Notes: a model not told the origin generated them from the sequence alone. 64,000 bases of DNA from Limosilactobacillus pontis (GCF_002940945.1 NZ_PNFV01000005.1:62001-126000); one strand, 5' to 3'. Counted from the stretch's first letter, positions 16,890 to 26,995 are shown. Made by a program: numbers and translations.

Positions 16890-18287
16890 TCAGAAGTTTA
16901 GCCTGATCTGTAGGGAACCCGTCTCGACCATTGACCCCAGACACTTCATCGCTAACGTATAGGCCCGCTGAGCAATTTGATCATTAGCTGTCATCAGTTT
17001 GGCCTGGAGATCATCACCATCAAGATCACTGACTGCTGTATCAGTGGTCAGCAGGATATGGCGCCCAGCTGCAATGGTGTTCTGCTTCATATCCTCAATG
17101 GCTGCCTCGTAGCGCTTCGGATGCTCATCGCCGATTGTAGCCAGAGCGTGAGTCATCCAGTACATATTGTTAATGTCGAAGTGCTCCTTGGTATCCCGGT
17201 AAGCTGCCGGGGTATCGGTGACGTTCGTGTAAAATGGCGCCAGGGCATTGTAGGCGTTGGGGCCAAACGCCAACCAGCAGATCCCCGCTAGCTTCTCGGG
17301 AACATCAGACCTAATCTGAAGGATGTGGACCTCAGAGTTTCGCTGGAGACCAATCGGCCGGAAAGCGTGCTGTTGAGCCGGCGTTCCAAGGTCACTGTAA
17401 GGGTCATACGGCGTGTGCTGGTAATGCGAACTCAGGGCGTATTTGATGTCCTCAATTGTCAGCAGGTGTTCCGGCCGACGAGCAAATGGCATGTCCGGAT
17501 CGTCAACGTCACCATGCGCACCCGGGTTGAAGAGGCGCTGGACGTACCACTGCCGCGGGATATTATAACGGTAATCAGAATCGTTGTGACTACCGAAAAT
17601 GTGACGGAGATTATAACTATCGCCACCGTCAACGTTCAAGTGGTGATCACGAATTAACTGCTCCAGATCACTGGATGCCATTGTATCTGGGGATCGGAAG
17701 TCAAAGTTGGTCACCGCAAACCAGTTTGGGGCCACCACGTAGCAGTCGTCAGGGACCCGCTGAGCAACCCAGTGGTGACCACCGATAGTTTCCATATACC
17801 AGACCTCGTCTTTATCCGAAAAGGCCACCCCATTGGATTCGTAGGTTCCATACTTGGCAAGGTACTTACCCAGTAGCTGGACCCCTTCTCTAGCCGAATG
17901 GATGTATGGCAGGACTAGGGTCACCAGATCCTCTTCGCCGACTCCCTGCTTGACCAGCGGGTCGATCCCCAGCACCCGTGAATTGGTCGTGCTGGTCTCG
18001 GTTGCCGACATGGTAACGTTAGCAGCATTGATGCCGGCTTCACCCCAGATGCCCATTTTCTTGGCCACAGACGGAATCTCCGGGACCGCCGTGTAACGCA
18101 TTGGGTTGGCCGGCAGTGTAAACGTCGCCTTGTTAGTCACTGATTGATACTTACGTGGTTGCTGGTCCGGTTCAACCACAATAAAACGCTTTGGATTATA
18201 GGCGTGACCGAAGTCTTCGTTACGGGCCACCAGCGTCGAGCCGTCCGCGGTAGCCATTTTTCCGGCCAGGATTGTTGTACATGCCAT
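16890..18287 (-). CDS. pepD: C69 family dipeptidase (PepD)
   Basis: A 465-residue Ntn-hydrolase of peptidase family C69, a cytosolic dipeptidase of broad specificity in lactobacilli. Cys3 in MACTTILAGK is the expected nucleophile, followed by the family pattern D-G-S-T-L-V-A-R-N-E-D-F. The G-E-A-G-I-N-A-A-N-V-T-M-S-A-T-E-T segment is also typical. AAGGAG precedes the ATG. Monocistronic in appearance. Fits the amino acid dependence of lactobacilli. Confidence 0.95.
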   Translation of the reverse strand: MACTTILAGKMATADGSTLVARNEDFGHAYNPKRFIVVEPDQQPRKYQSVTNKATFTLPANPMRYTAVPEIPSVAKKMGIWGEAGINAANVTMSATETSTTNSRVLGIDPLVKQGVGEEDLVTLVLPYIHSAREGVQLLGKYLAKYGTYESNGVAFSDKDEVWYMETIGGHHWVAQRVPDDCYVVAPNWFAVTNFDFRSPDTMASSDLEQLIRDHHLNVDGGDSYNLRHIFGSHNDSDYRYNIPRQWYVQRLFNPGAHGDVDDPDMPFARRPEHLLTIEDIKYALSSHYQHTPYDPYSDLGTPAQQHAFRPIGLQRNSEVHILQIRSDVPEKLAGICWLAFGPNAYNALAPFYTNVTDTPAAYRDTKEHFDINNMYWMTHALATIGDEHPKRYEAAIEDMKQNTIAAGRHILLTTDTAVSDLDGDDLQAKLMTANDQIAQRAYTLAMKCLGSMVETGSLQIRLNF

Positions 18288-18369
18288 GCTAAGATCTCCT
18301 TTTTATTCATCAACTATATAACTACCCTTATTGTAGTCATTTAATAGACTCTCCACAAATTTTTCAAAT

Positions 18370-18404
18370 AAAAAAGCGGTCAGAGCTAAACTCAGACCAC
18401 TTAA
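18370..18404 (-). terminator. Terminator of ppaC
   Basis: On the minus strand AGTGGTCTGAG pairs with GCTCTGACCGCT around a TTTA loop, followed by TTTTTT. It lies 12 bases after the ppaC stop. Confidence 0.88.
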
Positions 18405-18415
18405 TTGGTAAACGA

Positions 18416-19351
18416 TTAGCCTTCAAAGGCCTTAGTCAATGGTGGAACAACCTGCTTCTTCCGGGAAACAACTCCTGGCAGGTTCATCCGCTTGTTGTCA
18501 CCAAGCTTATGACCGAATGCTTCCTCAACCTTATCCGTGTCGTCACCGACTACCAATAGTTCAGAGTCACTGTTTAAGATGTTAGTAGCGATCAGAATGA
18601 AGAGTTGGTAACCATTAGCATCCATCAGTTCGTGCATCTTCTTCTCCAGGTCGTCCTGACGCTTGAAGACGTCATCCAGCTCCACAGCGTTGACCTGACC
18701 GATCCGCATCTTGGTGCCACCAAGCTCGAAGGTCTTTGCGTCACCGTCAACGATAGTAGCATCGTCCTTAGCATCAACGTTGGCCCCGGCCTTCAGCATT
18801 TCAACACCATACTTCTTGTAGTCATCCACGCCGGCCACCTTAGCCAGGTACTTGACAGCTTCCCGATCATGATCAGTCGTCGTTGGAGAGTTAAGCAGCA
18901 GGGTGTCGGAGATGATGGCGGAAAGCATCATTCCAGCCAGGTCTGCCGGAATGTTGATATGCTTCTCTTGGAACATTTCCGTCAGGATCGTGCTGACACA
19001 ACCGTATGGGCGCAGGGTTGCCCACAGTGGCTGGGCCGTGTTGAAGTTGGCCAGACGGTGGTGATCAACCAGGTGGGTCACCGTAACCTTGTCGATGTCA
19101 CTGACACTCTGCTGTGGTTCGTTGTGGTCAACCAGCATAACCTTGCTGACCTCGTTGGCAACAGTCTTAACCACACGAGGTGCCTGCATGCCAAACTTGT
19201 CTAAAGCAAACTTAGTTTCGTCGTTTGGTTCGCCCAGAGCTACCGCCTCGGTCTCGTAACCCAATTGATTTTGGAAGTATGAGAACGCCATTGCCGCGGT
19301 AATGGCATCAGTATCCGGCTTTTGGTGTCCAAAAACTAACTCTTTTTCCAT
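18416..19351 (-). CDS. ppaC: Manganese-dependent inorganic pyrophosphatase
   Basis: A 311-residue family II pyrophosphatase that hydrolyses PPi to phosphate in the cytosol. DHH-type ligands are visible: F-G-H-Q-K-P-D-T-D near the start, L-V-D-H-N, and L-V-D-H-H-R. The C-terminal DHHA2 domain ends with [10 protein letters not shown] took the ATG at 19349-19351 because AGGAGG lies 8 bases upstream; the in-frame ATG 33 bases earlier has none. Length is exactly that of the family. Confidence 0.97.
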   Translation of the reverse strand: MEKELVFGHQKPDTDAITAAMAFSYFQNQLGYETEAVALGEPNDETKFALDKFGMQAPRVVKTVANEVSKVMLVDHNEPQQSVSDIDKVTVTHLVDHHRLANFNTAQPLWATLRPYGCVSTILTEMFQEKHINIPADLAGMMLSAIISDTLLLNSPTTTDHDREAVKYLAKVAGVDDYKKYGVEMLKAGANVDAKDDATIVDGDAKTFELGGTKMRIGQVNAVELDDVFKRQDDLEKKMHELMDANGYQLFILIATNILNSDSELLVVGDDTDKVEEAFGHKLGDNKRMNLPGVVSRKKQVVPPLTKAFEG

Positions 19352-19455
19352 AAAAGATTCCTCCTGTTTGTTCACATTTTGCACCGATCCATTCCGTGCG
19401 TGAACCAGTCTCTAATAGTCATTTTATCATGATAATGCCAAACGTGCATGGCTTT

Positions 19456-19914
19456 CTAGTGGTTCGCCAGATATTCTTGCAGGACCGTCCACATTTCAAC
19501 GTGCTGATGGTTGAAGAAGCGCGGTGCTGGTTTCCTCAGGTTAAAGTAACGGGTCGTCACCGTTTCACTAGGCTTGGTTGGGTATTGACGGCTGTCAACT
19601 TGGGTAACCAGGTAAAAGGCGTTGACCGGCTGCACCGTATCCCCATTTGGGTAAGTATAGGTATCATGGTCAAACATCCCCAACATTTTCTGGGGACGGA
19701 CGACGATCCCGGCATCCTCTTTAAATTCACGAACCACCGTCTCGGCAAAGGTCGCTCCAAACTCCATGTAACCACCGGGAAAGCTCCAGTCACCGGTATC
19801 GGCCCGTTCCTGGAGCAGGACTTCCCCATGCTCGTTTAACAGGGCTCCAGACGCACTGGTTAAGATTAGTGGTCGGTGACCCACCAGTTTCCGAATTTCC
19901 TTGATATATGCCAT
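19456..19914 (-). CDS. Nudix hydrolase
   Basis: A 152-residue Nudix protein, likely cleaving a nucleoside diphosphate derivative. The Nudix box is G-G-Y-M-E-F-G-A-T-F-A-E-T-V-V followed by R-E-F-K-E-D-A-G-I. The last metal-binding Glu of the REUxEE core is Asp here, a conservative change. It starts 12 bases after the DUF1836 gene upstream of it and has GGGGGAAGG before the ATG. The substrate cannot be read from the sequence. Confidence 0.9.
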   Translation of the reverse strand: MAYIKEIRKLVGHRPLILTSASGALLNEHGEVLLQERADTGDWSFPGGYMEFGATFAETVVREFKEDAGIVVRPQKMLGMFDHDTYTYPNGDTVQPVNAFYLVTQVDSRQYPTKPSETVTTRYFNLRKPAPRFFNHQHVEMWTVLQEYLANH

Positions 19915-19926
19915 TGTCCTTCCCCC

Positions 19927-20421
19927 TCAGTCTTGCGTTTCGTGGATGGTAGCAAAGAAACGATCGACACTGGCCTTGTACGCCACCGCCAGGGCAAGCT
20001 GACGTAGCATTTGCTGGGCAGTGGTCCGCACGACCGGGACGGCTAGCGGCTGGCCAGTAAAGGCCGCCTGCACCGCCGATTCTAGTTCCTGGCAAAAGCT
20101 GTCATAAGCACTGGCCCGGGTAAAGCGGCTATTCTGCTGGATCCTGATGGCTACCCGCAAGTCTGCCAGTGGCAGGACATTCTTGGCCACCGCAATGAAG
20201 GCTAGGTCCGCCAATTGTTCACGCCCGTATAGCTTCCTAACTGGTCGGTCAATCAGGTGGTGTTTGACGTAGTTGCTGACCATTGCACTAGTCAGCCGTA
20301 CGTCTCCCAGCGGGGCTAGCTGATTATTCAGGTAATCAACCACCTGCTCTAAGTACAACCCCACTGTAGGCAATGACGTGTACCGGGGCAGGTGTAAGAC
20401 CTGCCCACCTTCTTGTTGCAT
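19927..20421 (-). CDS. DUF1836 domain protein
   Basis: A 164-residue protein of the DUF1836 family: an N-terminal DNA-binding-like winged segment (L-T-S-A-M-V-S-N-Y-V-K-H-H-L-I) and R-K-L-Y-G-R-E-Q-L, then a helical C-terminal half. Members are annotated as putative regulators; the target is unknown. It precedes the Nudix gene on the same strand and follows parC after about 50 bases. Confidence 0.85.
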   Translation of the reverse strand: MQQEGGQVLHLPRYTSLPTVGLYLEQVVDYLNNQLAPLGDVRLTSAMVSNYVKHHLIDRPVRKLYGREQLADLAFIAVAKNVLPLADLRVAIRIQQNSRFTRASAYDSFCQELESAVQAAFTGQPLAVPVVRTTAQQMLRQLALAVAYKASVDRFFATIHETQD

Positions 20422-20475
20422 CCTTATCCCTCGTTTCGTCCCCGCAATTATCGCGGTTATTCAGTAGCCGGCTTC

Positions 20476-22941
20476 TCAGGCCTCACTGGTCGACTCCTGT
20501 AAGATACCGGTCTTCTTGAGTTGGATCTTAACCGGGGTTCCCTGAGTATCGGTGTCGATAACAAAAGTGCCGTTCGATTTAATCGATCCTAGGTGGTGGT
20601 CACCGACTGCAATATCTTGGAACATCGGTCGATCGGTAATCACTTCAAAGTTGCCGGCAAAGTCCGCGTCGTAGGTCAGAAAATCAGCAATCTGGTGTGG
20701 ATTGCGTTTCAGTCGATGGAGAACCAGCTCACCCCGTCGAGAACGGGCACCGACCGTAATCTCGTCCAGTGGCATTTCCTTGAAGGCTCCCCGCTGGGTA
20801 ATGGTGGCGATCCGCTGACCATCAGTGACCAGGGCTAGGTTGACCATCATGTCATCGTCCTTCAGGTTGATGGCCCGAACCCCGGCCGTTCGAATCCCAG
20901 TAACCGGAACATCGGCCACGTCAAAACGTACGGCGTAACCATCCCGGCTGATTGCTAGCAGGGATTGATTCTTATCAGCCGGTTCATAGTAATCGACACT
21001 AACCAATCGGGCCGACGGGTTCTTCAGCTTAATGGCTACACTGGCATGGCTCCGGTATCGAGAACCCGGTTGATAGTCGGTGAAGGCCGATTGCTTAACC
21101 TGACCATCACTGGTCCCCATCAAGAAGGTCCCTGGCAGGTCCAGACGGTCGAACAGCATGGCCGTGATAATTTCTTCGTCATCTGCCAGGCCGATTGTCT
21201 GAGAAATATGCTCTCCAGTGTCCTTCCAGCGGGCATCGGTGATCTCATGGACTGGCCGATAGATGACATGGCCAAGATTAGTAAACATGAATAGGTGAGC
21301 TAGGGTGGTGGTCTGCTGGATCAAGAGCGGGTAATCATCCTCGCGCAAGCCATTCTCATCCAGGGCCGAAGCCTTGAACGAGCGCAAACTACTCCGCTTG
21401 ATGTAGCCCGCATGGGAGACCAGGACAACCACGTCCTCCTTAGCTACCGTGACCTTGGTGTCAACCTCAAGCTTTTCCACTTGATCCTCGATCTTAGTCC
21501 GCCGTGGGTTACTAAACGCTTTCTTAATCGTCCGCATTTCCTTGCGCAGGACCGTGGCCAGTTCCTGGTCATCATTTAAGATCAGTTGGAACTCATCGAT
21601 CTGCTTGTTCAGCTTGGCCTGTTCGTCTTTTAGCTCGGTAACATCGGTATTGGTTAGCCGATAGAGCTGGAGAGTAACAATGGCCTCAGCCTGCTCCGGA
21701 GTGAACTGGTACTGGTCGACCAGGTTTTGCTTGGCATCTTTACGGTTCTTGCTGGCGCGGATCGTCTTGATAACCGCATCAAGGATCGATAGGGCCTTGA
21801 TCAAACCCTCGACGATGTGAAGGCGATGCTGCGCCTTGGCCAGGTTATATTGGGTTCGCCGCCGGATTACTTGCTTTTGAAAGGCAAGGTAGGAGGTCAA
21901 AATATGCTTCAGGCCTACCCGCATTGGACGTTGGTCATCGATGGCCACCATATTGAAGTTGTAGTTAATCTGCAGATCAGTATTCTTCAATAGGTAGTTG
22001 AGAACGCCCTGGGCGTTGGCACCCCGCTTAAGCTCAATAGCAATCCGCAGCCCGCTCCGGTCGGTCTCGTCCCGGGCCTCAACGATCCCTTCAACCTTCT
22101 TAGCTAGGCGGAGGTCGTTAATCCGCTTGACCAGCTGAGCCTTATTGACTTCGTAGGGAATCTCGGTAACGTTGATCTGCTGACGGCCACCACGCAGGGT
22201 CTCAATGGCAGTCTTGGCCCGCACAACGATCCGGCCGCGCCCCGTCTGGTAAGCCTTCTTGATCCCGTCTGCCCCTTGAACAATCCCACCAGTCGGAAAG
22301 TCTGGGCCCGGAATGAACTCCATCAGCTTATCCAGGCTGGCATCAGGATGACTGATCAGGTAGATCAAGGCGTCCAGGACCTCTGCTAAATTATGGGTTG
22401 GGATCTCGGTAGCATACCCGGCGGAAATCCCCGTGGCGCCGTTAACCAGGAGGTTAGGAATCCGGGACGGCAAGACAGTTGGTTCTTTCTCTGTATCATC
22501 GAAATTCAAAGTCATTTCGACGGTATCTTTGTCGATATCCTCAAGCATCAATCCAGCAATCTTGCTCAAGCGGGCCTCGGTATACCGCATGGCCGCAGCC
22601 GGGTCCCCATCCATTGACCCGTTATTTCCGTGCATTTCAACCAAGGGCTCGCGCAGTTTCCAGTCCTGGCTGAGCCGGACTAGGGCCTCGTAAATTGAAC
22701 TGTCCCCGTGGGGGTGGAAGTTACCCATGACATTCCCGACAGATTTAGCGGACTTTCGAAAGCCCTTATCGTAAGTATTGCCATCTTTATTCATGGCAAA
22801 CAGAATCCGTCGTTGAACGGGTTTTAGACCATCCCGAATATCAGGCAGGGCCCGCTCCTGAATGATTGATTTTGAATACCGACCAAAACGGTCACCCATG
22901 ATCTGTTCGAGTGACATGGTCTCAATTTTAGCACTCTTCAC
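20476..22941 (-). CDS. parC: DNA topoisomerase IV subunit A
   Basis: About 821 residues; the A subunit of topoisomerase IV, which decatenates daughter chromosomes. The breakage-reunion tyrosine lies in A-A-M-R-Y-T-E-A-R-L. The quinolone region reads H-P-H-G-D-S-S-I-Y-E-A-L, with Ser and Glu in the usual positions. The C-terminal beta-pinwheel blades contain repeats such as G-Y-I-K-R-S and G-Y-A-V-R. I set the start at the GTG at 22939-22941; a TTG three bases earlier is possible. AAAGGAT precedes both. It follows parE by 75 bases. Confidence 0.97.
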   Translation of the reverse strand: MKSAKIETMSLEQIMGDRFGRYSKSIIQERALPDIRDGLKPVQRRILFAMNKDGNTYDKGFRKSAKSVGNVMGNFHPHGDSSIYEALVRLSQDWKLREPLVEMHGNNGSMDGDPAAAMRYTEARLSKIAGLMLEDIDKDTVEMTLNFDDTEKEPTVLPSRIPNLLVNGATGISAGYATEIPTHNLAEVLDALIYLISHPDASLDKLMEFIPGPDFPTGGIVQGADGIKKAYQTGRGRIVVRAKTAIETLRGGRQQINVTEIPYEVNKAQLVKRINDLRLAKKVEGIVEARDETDRSGLRIAIELKRGANAQGVLNYLLKNTDLQINYNFNMVAIDDQRPMRVGLKHILTSYLAFQKQVIRRRTQYNLAKAQHRLHIVEGLIKALSILDAVIKTIRASKNRKDAKQNLVDQYQFTPEQAEAIVTLQLYRLTNTDVTELKDEQAKLNKQIDEFQLILNDDQELATVLRKEMRTIKKAFSNPRRTKIEDQVEKLEVDTKVTVAKEDVVVLVSHAGYIKRSSLRSFKASALDENGLREDDYPLLIQQTTTLAHLFMFTNLGHVIYRPVHEITDARWKDTGEHISQTIGLADDEEIITAMLFDRLDLPGTFLMGTSDGQVKQSAFTDYQPGSRYRSHASVAIKLKNPSARLVSVDYYEPADKNQSLLAISRDGYAVRFDVADVPVTGIRTAGVRAINLKDDDMMVNLALVTDGQRIATITQRGAFKEMPLDEITVGARSRRGELVLHRLKRNPHQIADFLTYDADFAGNFEVITDRPMFQDIAVGDHHLGSIKSNGTFVIDTDTQGTPVKIQLKKTGILQESTSEA

Positions 22942-23016
22942 CAAAACGCATCCTTTCTATTCGTTTCATAAAAAAGAAAGAGACCGGGTAATATCTCAGT
23001 CTCATTACTGCTAGGC

Positions 23017-24996
23017 CTACTTAGCACTCAGCTGTCCCTTGCTCTCGACCAGCTTGTCAGATTCCTGATCATCGCTTAAGGTGAACTGAACATTTTGTTC
23101 GATCCAGTCCCGCCGCGGTTCAACCTTATTTCCCATCAGGGTGGTGACCCGGCGTTCGGCTAGCTCAGCATCTGCGATCCGCACTCGGATCAGTGTCCGG
23201 GTGTCTGGGTTCATGGTAGTCTCCCATAGCTGGTCAGCATTCATTTCACCAAGCCCCTTGAAACGCTGGAGCTGGGCTCCCTTGCCCATCTGCTTAGTCA
23301 GCTTGGTCAGCTCGGCGTTTGTCCAGGCATAGGTAATCTTTGTCTTGGCTCCCCGCCCCTGTTGGAGACGGTAGAGGGGTGGCAAGGCAATGTAAATCTT
23401 GCCAGCCTCGATCATCGGCCGCATGTACTTATAGAAGAAGGTCAAAAGCAAGATCTGGATGTGAGCCCCATCGTCATCAGCATCGGTCATGATAATAATT
23501 TTGTCGTAGTTAGAGTCCTCAACGTTAAACTCCGATCCGGCACCGGCGCCGACCGTATAGATGATCGTGTTTAATTCTTCGTTTTTCAAAACATCATCCA
23601 GCTTGGCCTTCTCGGTGTTGAGAACCTTTCCCCGCAATGGAAGGATGGCCTGGTATTTACGGTCCCGTCCCTGCTTGGCAGAACCACCGGCCGAGTCACC
23701 CTCGACTAAGAAGAGTTCGTTTTTATTGGCGTTCTTAGACTGAGCCGGAGTCAGCTTACCGGAGAAGTTTCGTTCCTTCTTGCTCCTACGCTTGCCACCG
23801 CGAGCCTGGTTGCGGGCCTTACGGGCAGCCTCACGGGCTTCGCGGGCCTTCAAAGACTTACGGATCAGCATCTGGGCAAAGTCGCCATTTTCCATCAAGG
23901 CGTAGTTGAGCTGCTCACTGACAATTCCATCAACGATCTTACGGGCTTCCGGAGTACCGAGCTTATCCTTGGTCTGGCCCTCAAATTGAAGGAGCCGTTC
24001 GGGAATCCGCACGGAGATGACCGCGGTTAAGCCTTCACGGACGTCGCTCCCCTCCAGGTTCTTGTCATTGTTCTTGAGAAGTCCAACCTTCTTGGCATAT
24101 TCGTTAAAGGTCTTGGTCCAAGCACTGCGGAATCCAGCCTCATGAGTCCCGCCATCCGGTGTTCGAACGTTGTTGACGAAGGAGAGGAGATTCTCTGAGT
24201 AGCCGTCGTTGTACTGAGCAGCCACTTCGACCTCGACCCCATCCTGTTTGCCGTCAAAGTAAAGGATCTTCCCCAGGGTGTCCTTGCCTTCGTTGAGGTA
24301 AGAAACAAATTCCTGAATTCCATCCTTGTACTGGAAAACATCCTGTTTCTCCTGACCGGGCCGCTTATCGGTAAGAACAATCTTGATTCCCTTTAACAGA
24401 AAGGCCGATTCACGCAGGCGGTTGGCCAGGGTGTTATAGTCGTAGACGGTTGTAGTGAAAATCGCCGGGTCTGGTTTGAAGGAAACCGTGGTCCCGTTAC
24501 CATCCCGGGTCTTGCCAAGTTTTTTTAAGGTACCAACCGGTTGGCCGCCATCCTTAAAAATTTCCTGGTAACGCTGGTGATCCCGAACAATCGTTAATGT
24601 CAGGTGGGTTGACAGGGCGTTGACAACTGAGGCCCCAACCCCGTGCAAACCGCCGGAAGTCTTATAACCGTCAGACTGTCCAAACTTTCCACCAGCGTGC
24701 AGGACCGTCATGATCACCTCTGGAGTAGGTTTCCCGGACGCATGCATCCCAACTGGCATTCCCCGACCGTGGTCCTGAACCGTGATCGCATTGTCAGGCT
24801 CGATGGTGACGCTGATCTCCTCTCCGTAGCCGGACAAGGCCTCATCGACCGCGTTATCGACAATTTCGTACACCAGATGGTGCAACCCACGGGCATCGGT
24901 CGAGCCGATGTACATCCCAGGACGCTTTCGCACCGCCTCTAGGCCCTTCAAGACCTGAATTGATGAATCATCATATTTTACTTTTTTCGTGGTCAC
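23017..24996 (-). CDS. parE: DNA topoisomerase IV subunit B
   Basis: A 659-residue ATPase subunit of topoisomerase IV. GHKL motifs are visible: E-I-V-D-N-A-V-D-E, D-H-G-R-G-M-P, and G-G-L-H-G-V-G. The Toprim part has E-G-D-S-A-G-G-S-A and D-A-D-D-D-G-A-H. I chose the GTG at 24994-24996 because GGGAGGTC lies 6 bases upstream; the frame is open further to 25224 but without conserved sequence. A TATAAT sits just upstream. Divergent from plsY. Confidence 0.97.
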   Translation of the reverse strand: MTTKKVKYDDSSIQVLKGLEAVRKRPGMYIGSTDARGLHHLVYEIVDNAVDEALSGYGEEISVTIEPDNAITVQDHGRGMPVGMHASGKPTPEVIMTVLHAGGKFGQSDGYKTSGGLHGVGASVVNALSTHLTLTIVRDHQRYQEIFKDGGQPVGTLKKLGKTRDGNGTTVSFKPDPAIFTTTVYDYNTLANRLRESAFLLKGIKIVLTDKRPGQEKQDVFQYKDGIQEFVSYLNEGKDTLGKILYFDGKQDGVEVEVAAQYNDGYSENLLSFVNNVRTPDGGTHEAGFRSAWTKTFNEYAKKVGLLKNNDKNLEGSDVREGLTAVISVRIPERLLQFEGQTKDKLGTPEARKIVDGIVSEQLNYALMENGDFAQMLIRKSLKAREAREAARKARNQARGGKRRSKKERNFSGKLTPAQSKNANKNELFLVEGDSAGGSAKQGRDRKYQAILPLRGKVLNTEKAKLDDVLKNEELNTIIYTVGAGAGSEFNVEDSNYDKIIIMTDADDDGAHIQILLLTFFYKYMRPMIEAGKIYIALPPLYRLQQGRGAKTKITYAWTNAELTKLTKQMGKGAQLQRFKGLGEMNADQLWETTMNPDTRTLIRVRIADAELAERRVTTLMGNKVEPRRDWIEQNVQFTLSDDQESDKLVESKGQLSAK

Positions 24997-25253
24997 AAAA
25001 TGACCTCCCATAAAATAATTATAACGTACTAAACGTATGTTCGATAAAAATATTTTATCATTGCCACCTGCCGAACGCAAACCCTTTTCATTATCCGACA
25101 AATTGACAAGGTAGACACAATATGAATGATACTCAAAATGAGACCATTTCGCAAATTTTAATTCGCTACCAGTTTTAAATCCGAGTGGCGAATGACACGG
25201 TTTCATGCTATTCTTGATGAGCAATAATGCATTGATAACGAGGAGTAAAATAA

Positions 25254-25880
25254 ATGATATTTAAAGTAATTGTCATGATTATCGTCGCTTACCTATTAGG
25301 GTCTATTCCCTCGGGACTCTGGATCGGTAAAATCTTTTACCACCAGGATATCCGTCAGTTGGGCAGCGGTAACATTGGCACCACCAATACCTTCCGTACC
25401 CTGGGGCCCAAGGCCGGTGTGGTGGTTCTCTTTATGGATGTTCTGAAGGGAACCCTAGCCGCATCCCAGCCCTACTTCTGGGGAGTTAGTGCCAGCATCA
25501 ACCCGCTCTTGATTGGAATCTTTGCCTCACTAGGCCACACCGTCTCAATCTTTGATCACTTTCATGGTGGAAAGGCGGTGGCGACCAGCGCCGGGATCTT
25601 GTTAGCCTACAACCCACCCTTGTTTGGGGTTGCCTGCCTAATCTTCATTACTACCCTGCTATTGACTAGCATGGCCAGTATGGCCAGCATTATTGGAATC
25701 AGCGCTATTTTCATCATCGCCCTGTGCGAACATGACTGGATTCTTTCCCTAGTGGCCGGGATCTTGACGGTCGTGGTCATTAACCGCCATCGAAGCAACA
25801 TTAAACGCATCTTTGCCGGTAAGGAGTCAATGGTCGGCTTTGGCCTTGGCCACTACCTCCGCCAGCGTCACCAAAAGTAA
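25254..25880 (+). CDS. plsY: Glycerol-3-phosphate acyltransferase PlsY
   Basis: A 208-residue membrane enzyme that acylates glycerol-3-phosphate with acyl-phosphate, the first step of phospholipid synthesis. PlsY motifs are intact: G-S-I-P-S-G near the N-terminus, G-S-G-N-I-G-T-T-N, and G-H-F...H-G-G-K-A-V-A-T. Five to seven hydrophobic segments. An extended -10 (TGCTATTCT) lies near 25208-25216 and a TTGACA about 110 bases upstream. GAGGAG precedes the ATG. Divergence from parE is common in lactobacilli. Confidence 0.96.
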   Translation: MIFKVIVMIIVAYLLGSIPSGLWIGKIFYHQDIRQLGSGNIGTTNTFRTLGPKAGVVVLFMDVLKGTLAASQPYFWGVSASINPLLIGIFASLGHTVSIFDHFHGGKAVATSAGILLAYNPPLFGVACLIFITTLLLTSMASMASIIGISAIFIIALCEHDWILSLVAGILTVVVINRHRSNIKRIFAGKESMVGFGLGHYLRQRHQK

Positions 25881-25893
25881 ATAAGGGAGTTCA

Positions 25894-25946
25894 AAGAGGC
25901 CTCCAGTGTTCGGAAAATCTGAACGCTGGAGGCCTCTTCGTGTACT
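25894..25946. repeat. Dispersed palindromic repeat, copy A (convergent spacer of plsY and the epimerase gene)
   Basis: A 16-plus-base stem, AAGAGGCCTCCAGTGTTC with GAACGCTGGAGGCCTCTT, and a 9-base loop. It could act as a terminator between convergent genes, but no T run follows. The flank CTTCGTGTACT (25936-25946) and the body are shared with the repeat at 49496-49555, in opposite orientation. Confidence 0.75.
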
Positions 25947-25977
25947 GTGCTGTTGCATTTCATTTATGTTGGAAATT

Positions 25978-26856
25978 TTAAAACGGCCGAATGCTGAACC
26001 GGTACTGGGCTACCTGTCCCGGAGCCAGTCGATGCATATCCTGCTTGTGGAGGAGCTGACCATCGGCATTTACGTTATCAGCAATCCCCCACCATGGCTC
26101 GACACAGACAAAGTTAGCCCGGGCCGGATAAGCTGACCAGACCCCCACATACTGCGTTCCCACGCTGGTCACCGTCACCCCATGCTCACCAGCGGGATCG
26201 GTCAAGGTAGCCGCAAAATCACTACCCGCTGTCTTGAAAATCACCGCATCGTTCTTGAAAGTCTCGTGACTGAACGTTAATGGCTGGTGCATATCAATCA
26301 ATTGCGGGTGATTGGAATCGTTGTAAGGCCCGTGCAAGACAATCCGGGAATATTCCTCGGCTGGCTGGACGCTTAGCTTGACCTGGTCAAAGTTCGTTCC
26401 TGCCGTCAGTGGCATGTTAAAGCCAGGGTGGGCACCAATCGCGTAAATCAGCGACTGATCGGTTGCGGGGTTTTTGACTGTGTAGGTGACCTGTAGACGA
26501 TCTTCAACCAAGGCCATCGTTACACCCAGACGAAAGGCAAAGGGAAAGACCTGACGAGTCTGGTCATCATCGTGCTGCTCAAAAGTGACCCGATCATTCT
26601 CCTGGCTGACTACCGCAAAACGTCGATCCCGGGCAAAACCGTGCTGAGTCTGGTGGTAGGTATGGCCTGCAAAAGTGTACTGGTCATCCTTCAATCGTCC
26701 CACAAAGGGGAACAGGATTGGGGCCTGTCGTCCCCAACTGTCTGGATCCCCTTGCCAGAGATACTCGTAGGAATTATCACAACGTTTGACGCTGTGGAGC
26801 TGGGCCCCTAGTTCATCAACTTGTACCGTCAATTGATCATTCGTTAGTGTAATCAT
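25978..26856 (-). CDS. Aldose 1-epimerase family protein (LacX-like)
   Basis: A 292-residue beta-sandwich protein of the galactose mutarotase superfamily. The catalytic pattern is visible: R-Q-A-P-I-L-F-P-F-V-G-R, H-G-F-A-R, I-G-A-H-P-G-F-N and C-V-E-P-W-W-G. The short family of LacX-like members interconverts sugar anomers, often with unknown exact substrate. GGAGGG precedes the ATG. Separate unit downstream of topA's terminator. Confidence 0.92.
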   Translation of the reverse strand: MITLTNDQLTVQVDELGAQLHSVKRCDNSYEYLWQGDPDSWGRQAPILFPFVGRLKDDQYTFAGHTYHQTQHGFARDRRFAVVSQENDRVTFEQHDDDQTRQVFPFAFRLGVTMALVEDRLQVTYTVKNPATDQSLIYAIGAHPGFNMPLTAGTNFDQVKLSVQPAEEYSRIVLHGPYNDSNHPQLIDMHQPLTFSHETFKNDAVIFKTAGSDFAATLTDPAGEHGVTVTSVGTQYVGVWSAYPARANFVCVEPWWGIADNVNADGQLLHKQDMHRLAPGQVAQYRFSIRPF

Positions 26857-26897
26857 TGTTGTCCCTCCATTGTCAAACGATTATCATTTAACCTGTA

Positions 26898-26934
26898 AAA
26901 AATTTCCTAACCCCACCATAGCAGGTTAGGAAAC
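26898..26934 (-). terminator. Terminator of topA
   Basis: TTTCCTAACC (26904-26913) pairs with GGTTAGGAAA (26925-26934). On the minus strand the stem is followed by TTTTTT. Located 61 bases after the topA stop. Confidence 0.88.
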
Positions 26935-26995
26935 CCCTTTCAATAACTTCAACCGGGTAATTTTAGTAAACTTTGCCCGATGGTTTTTACTATTT

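Noticed and set aside
18605..19204. 199-codon open frame on the plus strand
   Set aside because: Antisense to ppaC, whose motifs are intact; no ribosome binding site.
25000..25224. N-terminal extension of parE of about 76 codons
   Set aside because: The extension covers the promoter and has no conserved sequence; a GTG with strong ribosome binding site gives the family length.
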